Shown: positions 1 through 7,585 of the stretch, in pieces | How the letters are laid out: the number at the start of each line of letters is the position of its first letter | Numbering within the stretch: position 1 is the first letter of the stretch | Source: Candidatus Krumholzibacteriota bacterium | GTDB lineage: Bacteria; Krumholzibacteriota; Krumholzibacteriia; Krumholzibacteriales; Krumholzibacteriaceae | Direction: 5' to 3' | Length of the DNA stretch: 14,202 nucleotides | Assembly: GCA_030630165.1 (NCBI GenBank) | Contig: DAOVNN010000030.1 | Span: forward strand, 1 to 14,202 | The notes under the pieces: generated by a model | What the model was told of the DNA's origin: nothing | Databases searched by the model: none | The model's input: the letters and a program-made list of their open reading frames with translations, nothing else | Made by a program: the position numbers and the translations under genes

Positions 1-3000
1 GCTATATATATATCTGGGACCTGGAGGGAAGGCTGCTGCCGGGATGGCCGGTACGTCTCAATGGCTTCACATACGGAATCACGGAAGAGAAAGAAAAGCA
101 CATGTCATATGGTCCGCCGATCATGTCCGACGTGGATGGCGACGGTGAACAGGAGGTGATACTGGGGAGCTACGATCTTCACCTCTACTGCTTCAAGCTC
201 GACGGAAGTCTCGTTCCCGGCTGGCCGATCGTCCTCGAGGATTTCATAGTGCAGGGACTGGCGCTCGCGCAGCTCGACGGTGAGGGTATGAAGGAACTCA
301 TAGTCGGGCAGTTCGGGGAGACTATGTTCGCATATCATCTCGATCCGGGTTCCCCCCGGAAAACAGCCGGCGCCGGCCGGCGACAGGATTCACGCATATT
401 CTCGGAATGGCCTCCGGTCTACTACGCAGTTCTGGTCGCGATCGTAGTCCTGCTGCTGCTTCTCGTGCACATCCTCAGATCGGAGTTATCAGGATACACC
501 GAATTTCCAGGAAGGCGGCTGACAGGGATCCTGCTCCTGATCCTGCTGGTCATCGTCATACGGGCGTTGATTCTCACAGGCGATCTTCGAAGGTACGCTG
601 CGGCGAGGGATAACCTGGCGAAGGCGGAAGAGACCGTCCAGAGCGTCCTGGAGGAAGAGCGCGCGAATGTCCTGGCGAAAGCGGACGAGCTGGTCGCCAG
701 CCTCGATCCATGCAGTACCGTCGACCTGAATGATCCCATGAAGGCGCTCCGCTGTCTCGAGCGGCTGGGCGATCATAACAGGCTCGAATACCATTTCGAC
801 GGCCTGCTGCTGGCCGACCGGTCAGGCAATGTCATACAGGGAGTGGGGCTCGGCAGGGGATGGACTCATCTCTCCGAGCTTGGTCTCTCGGAATCAGGCG
901 CGCCTGATCCGGTCCTGGTCGGGAATACACCCGTATACGCGGGGGAAAGCTCATTGGCTGTCATCGCCGGACAGGATACGCTTCGTCTCTTCCTGCTGTC
1001 GAGCCTTCTGAACAAGGTTCCCAACAGAATCGCGGACGCTACCGGCATGTCGGCCCATATCCGGGTCGATGGGAGGACGCTGGCGTGGGGTGGGGCAGGC
1101 ATCAGGCCCTACCGGAGCATCAGTCCGTGGCTCGGTGTCGTGCAACCTTCCCGGGAGGTTGATCTGACATATCTTCCCGGCGGCCCGAGGCTGTCGATCC
1201 TTCTGGCCATGGAGGATTTCGAAAGGCCCCGGTCTCAGTGGATGGATCTTGCGGTCGTGCTTCTTATCCCCTTCATATATCTGCTGTTTGCGGGCAGAAA
1301 GAGGGATAAAGCGAAGGCGAAGCTGAACTGGTGGTGGATCATAGCCTTCGGTGCATTCTACGTGGCCGGAACCGTCCTCCTTCATCAGGGACGGCTGAAT
1401 ACCGGCCCGGTTCCGGCGGCGGGCCGCACTCTCGAGGTTTTTCTGCACATGGTGGGCCTTACAGGGGTGGTGGTGGCGCTGCATCGCATCCTCACCTCGC
1501 GCAGGAGCAGGAGACTGAACTTCACAATGCTCGGATCATATCTGGTCGTCAGCCTCATTCCGCTGTCGGGGATAATGATCGTCGGTGCGAATCTCTTCCT
1601 GGGCGTTCAACGGAAGATCATCGAGGAAACGGTAAGCGAACTGGAGACGAGGGCCGACAACATGGTCCTTTCATACCTGGGGAGTATGCAGTTCATACGT
1701 GAATTCATCAATAGCGCCGACGAACACCTCGGTCGGTCTACGGAGGTAAGCTGGCTGAACTTTGCGGCCGAAACGCAGCTGCTCTTCAACTACGACATGC
1801 CGACGGCATACATAACGCTGTGGGCCAGGGACAGGGAGGATTCGACCCGGTACTTCACCGGGTATTCCTACAGGGCTCCGCGAACGGGAAAGCTCTACTA
1901 CACGAGGCCCTTATGGATGGGCGAGGATAATATCAAGGGCCTCTTTTTCGACAACGGCACGGCAGTCATCCGCGCCATGCGAACCCTTCGCGCCATGGAT
2001 ATCGAGGCCCAGATGGTGGGTCATATCCCCATCGACGACAAGATCCTCAGAGATATAGAGGAGCGCCTCCGGATCCTGAAGTTTCTGCCGCGTATCCATC
2101 TCGAGCCCGCATGGCTCGAGTCGACTACCGACAGGGAATGGCCCAAGGGATGGTATATCCCCTACAACAGCGAGCTGGTACTGCAGGCGCGGGGCTGGAA
2201 CACCGGGACGCCGCGGTGGGCAGTCTACAGGGCAAATTTCTACATTCCGGCCGGCGGCGAGATGCTGTGGATACTCGTTCCGGTCATCCTTCTGGTCCTT
2301 CTACCGCTGGGACTTTCGTTCTGGGGGGCGTATACGACGTTCAAACGGACAGCCCGTCCCATGACCCGTCTGCTCGCCGGTATCAGAAGGGTGGGCGAGG
2401 GCGATCTCAAGTACCGCCTGGGCGAATCAGGACAGACAGAGATCGGACTGGCGGCCAGGTCGTTCAACGCGATGGCGACCAGCTTTGAGGAAATGATCGG
2501 CGAGCTCGCGGAGAAGCAGAAGGTCGAAGAGGTGAGCAGACTGAAGAGCCGTTTCATCTCAATGGTCAGCCACGATCTCAAGACACCGCTGTCATCGATC
2601 AGAGGCGCCGCGGAAAATGTTCTCGAGGAAGTCGCCGGCCCGGTGACCGAACGCCAGCGGACCTACCTCGAGATGATCCTGAAGAGCAGCAGGGATCTGC
2701 AGAGGATGATCACCGACCTGCTCGACCTCTCGCGTATCGAGAGTGGTCGTCTGGTGCTTAATATCGAACCGCTCGATATCAGGCATGAAGCCGAGGATCT
2801 TCTTAATTCGATAAGGCCCCTTCTTGAGAAAGAGGGGATGACTGGCCTGCTGATAGTGCGGACAGAGGGGACGATCGTCCGGGGGGACAGAACAAGGGTC
2901 TGGCAGATCATGAACAATATCGTCTCAAACGCCGTGCGGTATTCCCCGGAGGGAGGAACGATCGAGATAATGATAGATGACGTTCCGACGGACGAGACTG

Positions 3001-3242
3001 ATGGTCGCCGGATGGTGCTGATATCGGTGCGGGATGAAGGGCCCGGAATCTCCGAGGAAGGAGCGACGAAACTGTTCGAGCCGTTCTTCTACCGCTCATC
3101 CGGATTGACGGGTGCCCACGGTGCGGGCCTCGGACTCGCCATCGTCAAGCAGCTCGTGGAACTGCACGGTGGAGAGGTTTCGATAAGGAACGCTACGGCC
3201 GGCGGCACAGTCTTTTCGTTCACCATGCCTGGCTGGTCCTGA
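1..3242 (+). CDS. Sensor histidine kinase with FG-GAP/beta-propeller extracytoplasmic repeats (5' end outside window)
   Basis: The frame is open from base 3, so the ATG at 102 is internal; the reading upstream of it is propeller-like too (an IYIWDLEGRLLPGWPV stretch). Numbering from M102: FG-GAP-type repeats with a DxDGDGxxE calcium-loop motif at 10-18 and LDGSLVPGWP at 33-42; hydrophobic segments near 106-126, 140-157, 381-397, 409-427, 443-463, 478-501 and 721-743; an extracytoplasmic sensor-like stretch at about 160-380 and another at about 502-720; HAMP at about 744-800; HisKA with H824 in a SHDLKTPLSS box; HATPase with N943 (N box), D978 (DEGPGI) and GAGLGLA at 1007-1013. All catalytic boxes are intact. 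It should autophosphorylate and pass phosphate to the NtrC-like regulator 237 bp downstream, its obvious partner. The many membrane segments and two sensor regions are unusual for one kinase. The ligand is unknown. The kinase call is certain; the beta-propeller fold is inferred from short motifs. Confidence 0.93.
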   Translation, partial: YIYIWDLEGRLLPGWPVRLNGFTYGITEEKEKHMSYGPPIMSDVDGDGEQEVILGSYDLHLYCFKLDGSLVPGWPIVLEDFIVQGLALAQLDGEGMKELIVGQFGETMFAYHLDPGSPRKTAGAGRRQDSRIFSEWPPVYYAVLVAIVVLLLLLVHILRSELSGYTEFPGRRLTGILLLILLVIVIRALILTGDLRRYAAARDNLAKAEETVQSVLEEERANVLAKADELVASLDPCSTVDLNDPMKALRCLERLGDHNRLEYHFDGLLLADRSGNVIQGVGLGRGWTHLSELGLSESGAPDPVLVGNTPVYAGESSLAVIAGQDTLRLFLLSSLLNKVPNRIADATGMSAHIRVDGRTLAWGGAGIRPYRSISPWLGVVQPSREVDLTYLPGGPRLSILLAMEDFERPRSQWMDLAVVLLIPFIYLLFAGRKRDKAKAKLNWWWIIAFGAFYVAGTVLLHQGRLNTGPVPAAGRTLEVFLHMVGLTGVVVALHRILTSRRSRRLNFTMLGSYLVVSLIPLSGIMIVGANLFLGVQRKIIEETVSELETRADNMVLSYLGSMQFIREFINSADEHLGRSTEVSWLNFAAETQLLFNYDMPTAYITLWARDREDSTRYFTGYSYRAPRTGKLYYTRPLWMGEDNIKGLFFDNGTAVIRAMRTLRAMDIEAQMVGHIPIDDKILRDIEERLRILKFLPRIHLEPAWLESTTDREWPKGWYIPYNSELVLQARGWNTGTPRWAVYRANFYIPAGGEMLWILVPVILLVLLPLGLSFWGAYTTFKRTARPMTRLLAGIRRVGEGDLKYRLGESGQTEIGLAARSFNAMATSFEEMIGELAEKQKVEEVSRLKSRFISMVSHDLKTPLSSIRGAAENVLEEVAGPVTERQRTYLEMILKSSRDLQRMITDLLDLSRIESGRLVLNIEPLDIRHEAEDLLNSIRPLLEKEGMTGLLIVRTEGTIVRGDRTRVWQIMNNIVSNAVRYSPEGGTIEIMIDDVPTDETDGRRMVLISVRDEGPGISEEGATKLFEPFFYRSSGLTGAHGAGLGLAIVKQLVELHGGEVSIRNATAGGTVFSFTMPGWS

Positions 3243-3296
3243 TATTTCAGACAATAAAATGATGTACATCCTGAAGCTGATGAAGGCATAATAGCT

Positions 3297-3311
3297 GCGA
3301 AGGAATTGCGC
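3297..3311 (+). promoter_or_regulatory. Candidate activator-binding palindrome upstream of the NtrC-like gene
   Basis: GCGAA-GGAAT-TGCGC has the same half-site/5-nt spacer/half-site layout as the three sites at 4889-4938 (GCGCA-N5-TGCGC type), with one mismatch in the left half. Its centre lies about 140 bp upstream of the start predicted from the -24/-12 element at 3418-3433, nearly the same distance as the first site of the downstream cluster. The rest of 3243-3479 is AT-rich and shows no ORF or terminator. That this is a binding site is inference from motif sharing. Confidence 0.45.
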
Positions 3312-3417
3312 GGTTAATAGGTGGGGATTTGCCTGATCGTCTCGACATGGCAAACACTTCAAATATTATCTTGTTTATTTGCAATACGTTGGGATTGATA
3401 CCGAGCCGGGGTTCCAA

Positions 3418-3433
3418 TGGTATGGTATGTGCA
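3418..3433 (+). promoter_or_regulatory. Candidate sigma-54 (-24/-12) promoter for the NtrC-like gene
   Basis: TGGTATGGTATGTGCA has the required GG-N10-GC spacing (GG 3419-3420, GC 3431-3432) and matches 9 of the 12 specified bases of TGGCACG-N4-TTGCA. Transcription would start near 3444, giving a leader of about 36 nt before the ATG at 3480. Together with the palindrome at 3297-3311 this suggests positive autoregulation. The match is moderate, and a weak sigma-70-like TATACA at 3453 is an alternative. Confidence 0.45.
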
Positions 3434-3479
3434 TGTAATAAAGACCTGATTATATACAATACGAGACAGGACTTCTGAC

Positions 3480-4859
3480 ATGAGCAGATCTGAAAAAAGA
3501 AAAAACGGAATTGCCAGGATACTCGTCGTCGAGGACGATGAGAACCTGAGGATGATCATATCCGATCGCCTCGCCAACATGGGGTACAGAATAAGTCAGG
3601 CTGGCAGCCTTGGGGAAGCTGTTGAAGAACTCGACAGGGAAAGCTGCCAGCTGACACTTCTCGATATATTCCTTCCCGACCAGAGCGGCCTCGAGGGACT
3701 CAGAAAGATCCGCGACCGGTTCCGATCGATGCCGGTGATCGTCATGACCGCCCACGGAACGATCGACATGGCCGTCGAGGCGATAAAAGAAGGCGCCTAC
3801 GAATTCGTACAGAAACCGCTCGACTTCAAGCATCTCGAGGTTCTCGTGCACAGGGCGATCGAGCGTTTCCAGCTCCGTACAGAAGTCGATTATCTGAGGC
3901 GCGTCGCCGATGAACCTTTCAATCTGATAATCGGCGAGAAGACAGGGTTAAAAGGTGTTATGGAGCTCGTGTACCAGGTGGCTGATGCCGATACTACCGT
4001 GCTCCTTCGCGGTGAGACGGGAACGGGGAAGGAAGTGATTGCGAGAAAGATCCGCAAGCTGTCGGCGAGAGGCAAAAGGCCTTTTGTTGTCGCGGATTGT
4101 GCCGCAATACCGAAGGATCTGATGGAGAGCGAGATGTTCGGTCATCTCAAGGGGGCCTTTACCGGCGCCATCGCTGACCGGGCCGGCGTATTCGAAACTG
4201 CCGGCGACGGCACCCTGCTTCTTGACGAGATCGGAGACATGAAATACGAACTGCAGGCCAAGATCCTGAGGGTCCTCGAAGACGGTTCGTACAGGAAGCT
4301 CGGGGCGAAGGCGCCTCAGAGCAGTCGCGCCCGCATCCTGGCTTCCACGCATCAGAACCTTGAAAGACTTATCGACGAGAAACAATTCAGGGAGGATCTT
4401 TACTATCGACTCAATGCATTCCCGATCACGATCCCGCCGCTGCGTCACAGGAGGGAGGATATTCCCGACCTTGCGAGGTTCTTCCTTCATGCCGGAGCAA
4501 AGGGAGATCCCGGGAAGTTGACGGAGATCGACGATGACGGGATAACCGTCCTGGTAGATTATCCCTGGCCGGGTAATGTGCGCGAGCTGAAGAACTTCAT
4601 GGAGCGGCTCGCGATAACGATGGCCGGCCGGACGATATCGGCCAATGATGTCAGCAGCTATCTGGGGCGGCAAAGGACGGGAAAGCAGGAGTTCGAAGTG
4701 CGTCCGCTACGGGAAATGGAGAAGCAGGCGATCGCAGCTGCGCTCGACAAGTTTGAGGGTAACCGCACGAAGGCTGCCGAGGCTCTCGAGATAAGTCGTC
4801 GCGGCCTGCAGAACAAACTCAAGTTGTACGGCATGGCCGATTACGGCAATTCGAGCTGA
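3480..4859 (+). CDS. Sigma-54-dependent response regulator, NtrC family (REC-AAA+-Fis HTH)
   Basis: 459 aa, the usual length for the family. The receiver domain (about 12-130) has the acidic pair D19/D20, phosphoacceptor D62, T90 and K112. The AAA+ domain (about 148-385) has Walker A GETGTGKE at 178-185, the sigma-54 contact motif GAFTGA intact at 225-230, Walker B LLLDE ending at 250, and the FREDLYYRLN segment at 303-312. A Fis-type helix-turn-helix spans about 428-449 (NRTKAAEALEISRRGLQNKL). The protein should be phosphorylated by the upstream kinase, bind distal palindromic sites and activate RNA polymerase-sigma-54. The start is ATG 3480, with a weak AGG about 10 nt upstream. A -24/-12 candidate lies upstream, and three palindromes plus a strong -24/-12 promoter lie just downstream, so its own gene and the small RNA are the likely local targets. 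Family is certain; the regulon is inferred. Confidence 0.96.
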   Translation: MSRSEKRKNGIARILVVEDDENLRMIISDRLANMGYRISQAGSLGEAVEELDRESCQLTLLDIFLPDQSGLEGLRKIRDRFRSMPVIVMTAHGTIDMAVEAIKEGAYEFVQKPLDFKHLEVLVHRAIERFQLRTEVDYLRRVADEPFNLIIGEKTGLKGVMELVYQVADADTTVLLRGETGTGKEVIARKIRKLSARGKRPFVVADCAAIPKDLMESEMFGHLKGAFTGAIADRAGVFETAGDGTLLLDEIGDMKYELQAKILRVLEDGSYRKLGAKAPQSSRARILASTHQNLERLIDEKQFREDLYYRLNAFPITIPPLRHRREDIPDLARFFLHAGAKGDPGKLTEIDDDGITVLVDYPWPGNVRELKNFMERLAITMAGRTISANDVSSYLGRQRTGKQEFEVRPLREMEKQAIAAALDKFEGNRTKAAEALEISRRGLQNKLKLYGMADYGNSS

Positions 4860-4888
4860 AACAGATCTTCCGGTAAAGAGGGATGACC

Positions 4889-4938
4889 GCGCAGGATATG
4901 CGCAGTAGTGTGCAGAATATGCGCGTATATTCTACGCG
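4889..4938 (+). promoter_or_regulatory. Cluster of three palindromic sites: putative enhancer (UAS) for the NtrC-like activator
   Basis: Three palindromes share the form GYGYA-N5-TRCGC: GCGCA-GGATA-TGCGC (4889-4903), GTGCA-GAATA-TGCGC (4910-4924) and GCGTA-TATTC-TACGC (4923-4937, extendable to CGCGTA/TACGCG at 4922-4938). The first two centres are 21 bp apart, two helical turns, so dimers would sit on one face of the DNA. They lie about 105-140 bp upstream of the transcription start predicted from the promoter at 5011-5026, the typical enhancer distance. Between enhancer and promoter the DNA is AT-rich, with tandem ATCAA at 4941 and 4951 and a palindrome ACAAT-AACG-ATTGT, where a bending protein could act. 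The palindromes are visible; the identity of the protein is inferred. Confidence 0.65.
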
Positions 4939-5010
4939 ACATCAAGTGTCATCAAAGACTAACTCATAGTAAATAAATACAATAACGATTGTAAATTATT
5001 GTTGTCACTC

Positions 5011-5026
5011 TGGTACGCAGATTGCA
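5011..5026 (+). promoter_or_regulatory. Strong sigma-54 (-24/-12) promoter
   Basis: TGGTACGCAGATTGCA differs from TGGCACG-N4-TTGCA at one base (C to T) and has exact GG-N10-GC spacing (GG 5012-5013, GC 5024-5025). The expected start is about 5036-5037. It points right, away from the NtrC-like gene, toward a region with no gene on the + strand. Three palindromic sites at enhancer distance upstream support real use. Confidence 0.78.
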
Positions 5027-5036
5027 ATTACACATA

Positions 5037-5168
5037 TTGCCAGCAATGTGCGAACCGGAGGGGATGCTTGGTTTGCGATAAACTCTTGCGAAGGTAAGCG
5101 GAAGAGGTGAGCACCGGGGTTGTTGTAGAAAGGCCGGGTACCTGCGGAGGGGACCCGGCCTTTCTTTT
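5037..5168 (+). ncRNA. Predicted sigma-54-dependent small RNA with purine-rich hairpin loops
   Basis: An approximately 130-nt transcript is bounded by the -24/-12 promoter and an intrinsic terminator. Hairpins by hand: ATTG/CAAT at the predicted 5' end (5036-5047); GCGAACC/GGTTTGC (5050-5056 with 5070-5076, one G-U pair) with a 13-nt loop; CTCTT/AAGAG (5083-5087 with 5102-5106) with a 14-nt loop; then the terminator hairpin with a 13-nt loop. The first and last large loops both carry GGAGGGG, and CGGAGGGGA occurs twice (5056-5064, 5145-5153); the middle loop has AAGGTAAG. GGA-bearing loops are the hallmark of CsrA/RsmA-sequestering RNAs, but pairing to C-rich mRNA is equally possible. The only small ORF (ATG 5046, 11 codons) lacks a ribosome binding site. 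The arrangement resembles luxO next to qrr1 in Vibrio. Function and exact ends are inferred. Confidence 0.6.
5129..5168 (+). terminator. Intrinsic terminator of the small RNA (partly bidirectional)
   Basis: A perfect 11-bp stem, AAAGGCCGGGT (5129-5139) with ACCCGGCCTTT (5153-5163), has a 13-nt loop and is followed by CTTTT. Read on the - strand the stem is followed by the weaker TTTCT, so it may also terminate the convergent gene whose stop is at 5198. Confidence 0.88.
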
Positions 5169-5197
5169 GTGTCGATTTCGAATATTCATTCAGACGA

Positions 5198-7444
5198 TCA
5201 TCTCAGCAGGATCATCTTCGTCGAAGAGTCTGTCTCTCCTGATGAGAACCTGCAGAAGTAGACTCCGCTCGAGACGTTGTTTCCTCTGTCATCGAGGCCG
5301 TCCCATGTGACGGTGTAGCTGCCCGCTTCCGTCATCTTCGCGTTCAGCAGCGTCCTGACGCGCCGCCCCGCTATGTCATAGACGGTCAGGGTGACCGGTC
5401 CGCCCTTCTCGATCGAGTAGGCGATGGTCGTCGTCGGGTTGAACGGGTTCGGATACGTTCCCTGCAGGCCCGTCTTTACTCCGGGCGTTCCGGGATCCGA
5501 GTCAGTTGTTGGATCGATCAGCAGGACCATCCTCAAGTCGCGGCATGTGATTCCCTGGTGATTTGTTGTACTGACTTCCATCAGGTATAGCCCCGGCATG
5601 AATCCAGAAGTATCCCAGTGCAGGGTATCCTCAACTCCGTTACCGGTGACCAGGCCCGTGTCGAGCTGGATCCAGTGCGGATCGAATGAAGGGCTGCGCG
5701 GGGCGCGGCTTATGCCCGAGCTGCTGCTGCCTCCCTCTGGAGGAGATACCTTGATGTAGCCGGCTATCTTCGCGCTGCCGCCGGCGCCGTCGAGATCGTA
5801 CCCTTCAGTGGTGGGTTTGCCGTTCTCGTCCTCGCCGATGTCGTAATTGTTGTCGGCCGTGCTGCCTCCGCCCCATGGGTCCATGAAGTCGATCTTCTGG
5901 GATGTGCTGTCGGCAGAGTGCTGGGTCTGCTCTCTCGAGCCCATGGTGACCCAGTGTCCCATCGTATCGCCGGCGGCAGAGGTGTCCTGCAGACACACGA
6001 GGACATCCTCGCTGTCCGCCTCGAACTCGCGGAACATCGCGGCGAGGTCGGTCGCGTTATCGACGGGGTGACTGCTGACCGACCAGCCGCTCTGCCCGTG
6101 TCCTTCAAGATAATTTTCGATTCCCGAGACCATGCCGTCTGATGAGGTGCCGGTCGAATCATTTGTCCCCATCGCTCCCTGGAGCTCTCTGGCGATGTCC
6201 TCGCCGCTCTGCTCCGGCTTGGCCTCGTCGCCGCCCGGATTGTCGAGCCCGGGATAGCCGTTGTCGGCGAAGTACTTCAGGCAGGACGCCGCCGAGGTGG
6301 GCCCGCACGACACCGAATCGAGATCGGTTCCAAGGCCGAGCTGGTCGATCGTCGTCAGGGTCCTCTCGAATCGCTGGGTCAGCGGGAAGGCCTGGAGCTC
6401 GGCCAGTCCGGGAGCGGGCAGTTCGTCCTCCACCTCATACATGATGTCGAAGAACGAGTCGATATCGTATATAATGATCGAATCCCTGAAGAACGTAAAA
6501 TTCGGGATCGGAGGAGTCGGGTCTATCCAGACGAGGCAGGTATCCCAGAATAATCCGTGCGGAGATGAGAGGAACTCTACCCTGCATTCCGCTACCTGCC
6601 CCTCGAACGGCTCGGAGCCCGGCTCGAAGTATCCGCACCAGCCGTCGCCCTCGCCGATCGGGTTTACGGTGGAGGCGTCCGTCCCCGCGCCGCTGAAATC
6701 GGTGTAGAACACTGTAAACGGATCGGGGCTGCCGAAAGGCCTGTAGCTGAACTCCGCGTAATCGATGTCCTCGTTGTCGATGCCGTTCAGCGAGGCATAA
6801 AACTCGATCTGCCCCAGCTCGTTCATCAGGGCGACTTCTGATTTATAGGCCACAGGACATGTGATGTGGGCCTCGGGCGGATAATAGGGAAGTACGTACT
6901 CCTCCCACTCGATTATCGCCCCGACGAGGAAGCCGCCCTCGTCGTAGAGGAGGATAGGAGGGCCCGTATAGATGTAGTGCGAGAAGTACGGGGGAAACTG
7001 CTCGATCACGCTCGTAAGATGCATCGGCTCGTAGTTGAACAGCAGCACGCCGTGAAGCTCGATCTCGTACATCACGTCAAAGAACGATTCGGCAGGGAAG
7101 TCGATCCAGGGATCGATACTGCGTACGGAACCGGGCGACGGAGGCCCCGGGTTCCTGCGCACGAATATAACGTCGTCCCTCAGATCCATCGCGAGTATCT
7201 CTGTGTCGATCATTACGTGGTTGTCGGGGTCGAGATACGGATCCGAATAGAAAATGTCGCACGGCCCCGAGATGTTCGTGTATTCCACGGGGCCGCTCCC
7301 GTACACCTCGATGATGCAACGGAGACCTTTCTGTATGGTCACTTCTTCGGCGAAGGCTGAGGTGCCGCAGATCGAGATGGCGATGAGGACGGTGAGAAGG
7401 CCGATGGCCAGCCTCGACAGGGGCGCGGATTTACAGTGTGACAA
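5198..7444 (-). CDS. Secreted papain/C39-like cysteine peptidase domain protein with C-terminal FlgD-Ig-like sorting domain
   Basis: 748 aa. Residues 1-32 form a Sec signal peptide (basic start, hydrophobic 12-26, AFA cleavage site before EE). Residues 40-310 hold repeated Ig-like or beta-rich material; SFFDxMYExE occurs twice (120-128 and 330-338). Residues about 360-565 carry a peptidase-like core: C380 in a CGPTSAASCLKYF motif, H497 in GHWVTMG and D522 in DFMDPWGGG, the order Cys-His-Asp of C39/papain-like folds. Residues 658-748 are the FlgD-Ig-like domain (YPNPFNPTTTIAYSI, then a GVYFCRF strand and a KMILLR end), the usual export or surface-anchoring tail in this bacterial group. The start is TTG: no ATG or GTG lies nearby, and a perfect AGGAGGTG sits 7 nt upstream. 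It is monocistronic with its own promoter. The peptidase call rests on motifs; substrate unknown. It could be an inactive or bacteriocin-like-processing relative. Confidence 0.85.
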   Translation of the reverse strand: MSHCKSAPLSRLAIGLLTVLIAISICGTSAFAEEVTIQKGLRCIIEVYGSGPVEYTNISGPCDIFYSDPYLDPDNHVMIDTEILAMDLRDDVIFVRRNPGPPSPGSVRSIDPWIDFPAESFFDVMYEIELHGVLLFNYEPMHLTSVIEQFPPYFSHYIYTGPPILLYDEGGFLVGAIIEWEEYVLPYYPPEAHITCPVAYKSEVALMNELGQIEFYASLNGIDNEDIDYAEFSYRPFGSPDPFTVFYTDFSGAGTDASTVNPIGEGDGWCGYFEPGSEPFEGQVAECRVEFLSSPHGLFWDTCLVWIDPTPPIPNFTFFRDSIIIYDIDSFFDIMYEVEDELPAPGLAELQAFPLTQRFERTLTTIDQLGLGTDLDSVSCGPTSAASCLKYFADNGYPGLDNPGGDEAKPEQSGEDIARELQGAMGTNDSTGTSSDGMVSGIENYLEGHGQSGWSVSSHPVDNATDLAAMFREFEADSEDVLVCLQDTSAAGDTMGHWVTMGSREQTQHSADSTSQKIDFMDPWGGGSTADNNYDIGEDENGKPTTEGYDLDGAGGSAKIAGYIKVSPPEGGSSSSGISRAPRSPSFDPHWIQLDTGLVTGNGVEDTLHWDTSGFMPGLYLMEVSTTNHQGITCRDLRMVLLIDPTTDSDPGTPGVKTGLQGTYPNPFNPTTTIAYSIEKGGPVTLTVYDIAGRRVRTLLNAKMTEAGSYTVTWDGLDDRGNNVSSGVYFCRFSSGETDSSTKMILLR

Positions 7445-7449
7445 GGGAA

Positions 7450-7457
7450 CACCTCCT
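7450..7457 (-). promoter_or_regulatory. Ribosome binding site supporting a TTG start
   Basis: On the - strand AGGAGGTG occupies 7457-7450, with AGGAGG 7 nt before the TTG at 7444. This full anti-16S complement, followed at once by a signal peptide, decides the TTG start. A 12-bp palindrome CCCGGATCCGGG lies just upstream at 7467-7478. Confidence 0.8.
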
Positions 7458-7512
7458 GGATTGAGACCCGGATCCGGGCAGATGCCTTCATCGAAAGTGG
7501 CGAGATTATGCG

Positions 7513-7529
7513 GACCTGTACAGCAGGTC
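7513..7529 (-). repeat. Perfect inverted repeat in the leader of the secreted peptidase gene
   Basis: GACCTG-N5-CAGGTC (6-5-6, perfect) lies between the predicted transcription start (about 7579) and the ribosome binding site. It could be an operator or an RNA hairpin in the roughly 135-nt leader. Function unknown. Confidence 0.5.
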
Positions 7530-7585
7530 AGGCATGACTATTTATAAAGGCTGTAATATTTCCCCCGGAGTCTTAAGCGGGCGCC

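Noticed and set aside
102..104. ATG at 102 as the true start of the first kinase gene
   Set aside because: The frame is open to the window edge and the upstream translation continues the propeller-like repeat pattern, so the gene starts outside the window.
4951..4963. Possible IHF site (ATCAA-N4-TAA) between enhancer and promoter
   Set aside because: Two mismatches to the consensus in AT-rich DNA; the position is right but the evidence is too weak for a feature.
5046..5081. 11-codon ORF inside the predicted small RNA
   Set aside because: No ribosome binding site precedes it and it overlaps the hairpin at 5050-5076; too short to call without conservation.
5107..5310. 67-aa + strand ORF starting with GTG
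   Set aside because: It runs through the intrinsic terminator and into the antisense of the sorting domain; no ribosome site or family.
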